Assembly (NCBI GenBank): GCA_937967775.1
Contig: CALCJH010000163.1
Span: 1 to 5,797, forward strand
DNA: 5,797 nt
Direction of reading: 5' to 3'
From: an uncultured bacterium
GTDB lineage: Bacteria; Armatimonadota; UBA5829; DSUL01
Positions within the stretch are counted from its first letter, which is position 1, and each line of letters starts with the position of its first letter. Below are positions 5,270 to 5,797 of this stretch, piece by piece. The notes beneath the pieces are model-generated. The model was not told where the DNA came from. It ran no database searches and worked only from the letters and a program-made list of their open reading frames with translations. Made by a program: the position numbers and the translations under genes.

Positions 5270-5797
5270 TCAGGGGGTAGTTCCTGTGGCTCTCACCGCC
5301 GCCTGGTAGAGGTCGCTCATCCCCATCCGCTGTGTCCCCACGATGGAGGCGTTCGTGATGGCTGCCGTTGCGATCGTAGCTCCCTCAATGGCTCTCAGCT
5401 TAGCGACCGCTTCGGCGCTGTAAGGCCAAACGTTCAGGGCGATGGTCTGCTCATACTGAGTGCGGGCCTGCTGGAACTGTCCCGCCTCGCTGAACAGTTT
5501 GCCCAGGGTCAGCTTCTCGCGAGCCAGCTCCCGGAGCGCGTTCTTGGTGTCGTACTTCGCTCCCTCGATGACCCGCCAGGCGGCCCGAGCCTTGATCTTG
5601 TCGCCATTGTCCCGGGCTTCCTGATGCACCGCCGACCACTGGTTCATTTTCTGCACCAGGCGGCTCAGCCGGTCACGTGTCGTGGTGACCTTGAGAGACT
5701 GGTGAGCGACACGCGCGGCCATCCATACGGAGTAGTTGTCCACCAGCGGCAATCCCTGCAGCGCCCGGGTGTCGGCGTCGGCAATGGGGTCGCGGCC
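5270..5797 (-). CDS. Uncharacterised helical protein with a TPR-like unit (partial, N-terminus missing)
   Basis: The reading frame runs without a stop from the window edge to the TGA at 5270-5272, giving 175 visible residues. A TTG at 5750-5752 could start a 160-residue protein, but the frame stays open through the 15 codons before it and no strong ribosome-binding site precedes it, so the true start is probably outside. The first 90 or so residues are charged and look helical. About residues 93-125 resemble one tetratricopeptide unit: LGKLFSEAGQFQQARTQYEQ followed by TIALNVWP, with the expected Leu-Gly, Gly, Ala and Tyr spacing and a closing proline. After that comes an alanine- and threonine-rich tail (ATIATAAITNASIVG) and a final DLYQAAVRATGTTP. 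The visible part has no catalytic motif and no membrane segment. TPR units usually bind other proteins, but the partner is unknown. It is convergent with the operon, so it is not part of it. Confidence 0.72.
   Translation of the reverse strand, partial: GRDPIADADTRALQGLPLVDNYSVWMAARVAHQSLKVTTTRDRLSRLVQKMNQWSAVHQEARDNGDKIKARAAWRVIEGAKYDTKNALRELAREKLTLGKLFSEAGQFQQARTQYEQTIALNVWPYSAEAVAKLRAIEGATIATAAITNASIVGTQRMGMSDLYQAAVRATGTTP

Overview
The window is a compact, GC-rich bacterial segment. It holds one plus-strand run of genes (positions 1 to 5182) facing a partial minus-strand gene (5270 to 5797), with a strong hairpin terminator between them. GTG, ATG and TTG starts are mixed, and neighbouring genes overlap by 4 to 8 bases. 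Coding density is near complete and there are no insertion sequences, tRNAs, CRISPR repeats or phage genes. The style and gene content would fit several GC-rich lineages, for example Armatimonadota, Chloroflexota or Deltaproteobacteria-like groups, but nothing here fixes the taxon.

Layout. Positions 1-79 are the last 25 codons of a gene whose C-terminus resembles DegT/DnrJ/EryC1/StrS aminotransferases. It overlaps a fumarylacetoacetate hydrolase (FAH) family enzyme (76-981), which overlaps alanine racemase alr (978-2114). That gene overlaps aminodeoxychorismate synthase component I, pabB (2111-3478), which overlaps a fold-type IV PLP enzyme, most likely aminodeoxychorismate lyase pabC (3471-4334). 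After a 50-base gap with a strong Shine-Dalgarno sequence comes a TTG-started M55 D-aminopeptidase, dppA (4385-5182). The minus-strand gene encodes a helical protein with one TPR-like unit and no recognised function.

How the genes fit together. PabB and PabC catalyse consecutive steps from chorismate to 4-aminobenzoate for folate; the amidotransferase partner PabA/TrpG is not in the window. Alr makes D-alanine for peptidoglycan, and DppA family members cleave D-amino-acid peptides such as D-Ala-D-Ala, so the two together suggest D-alanine supply and recycling. The FAH-family enzyme has no obvious link to either pathway. The overlaps imply a translationally coupled operon.

Overall this looks like an ordinary housekeeping operon in an unusual combination. 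I see no evidence of a new defence, mobile or regulatory system. The most interesting points are the pairing of D-alanine and PABA genes, the substrate ambiguity of the fold-type IV enzyme, the uncertain alr start, and the uncharacterised minus-strand protein.
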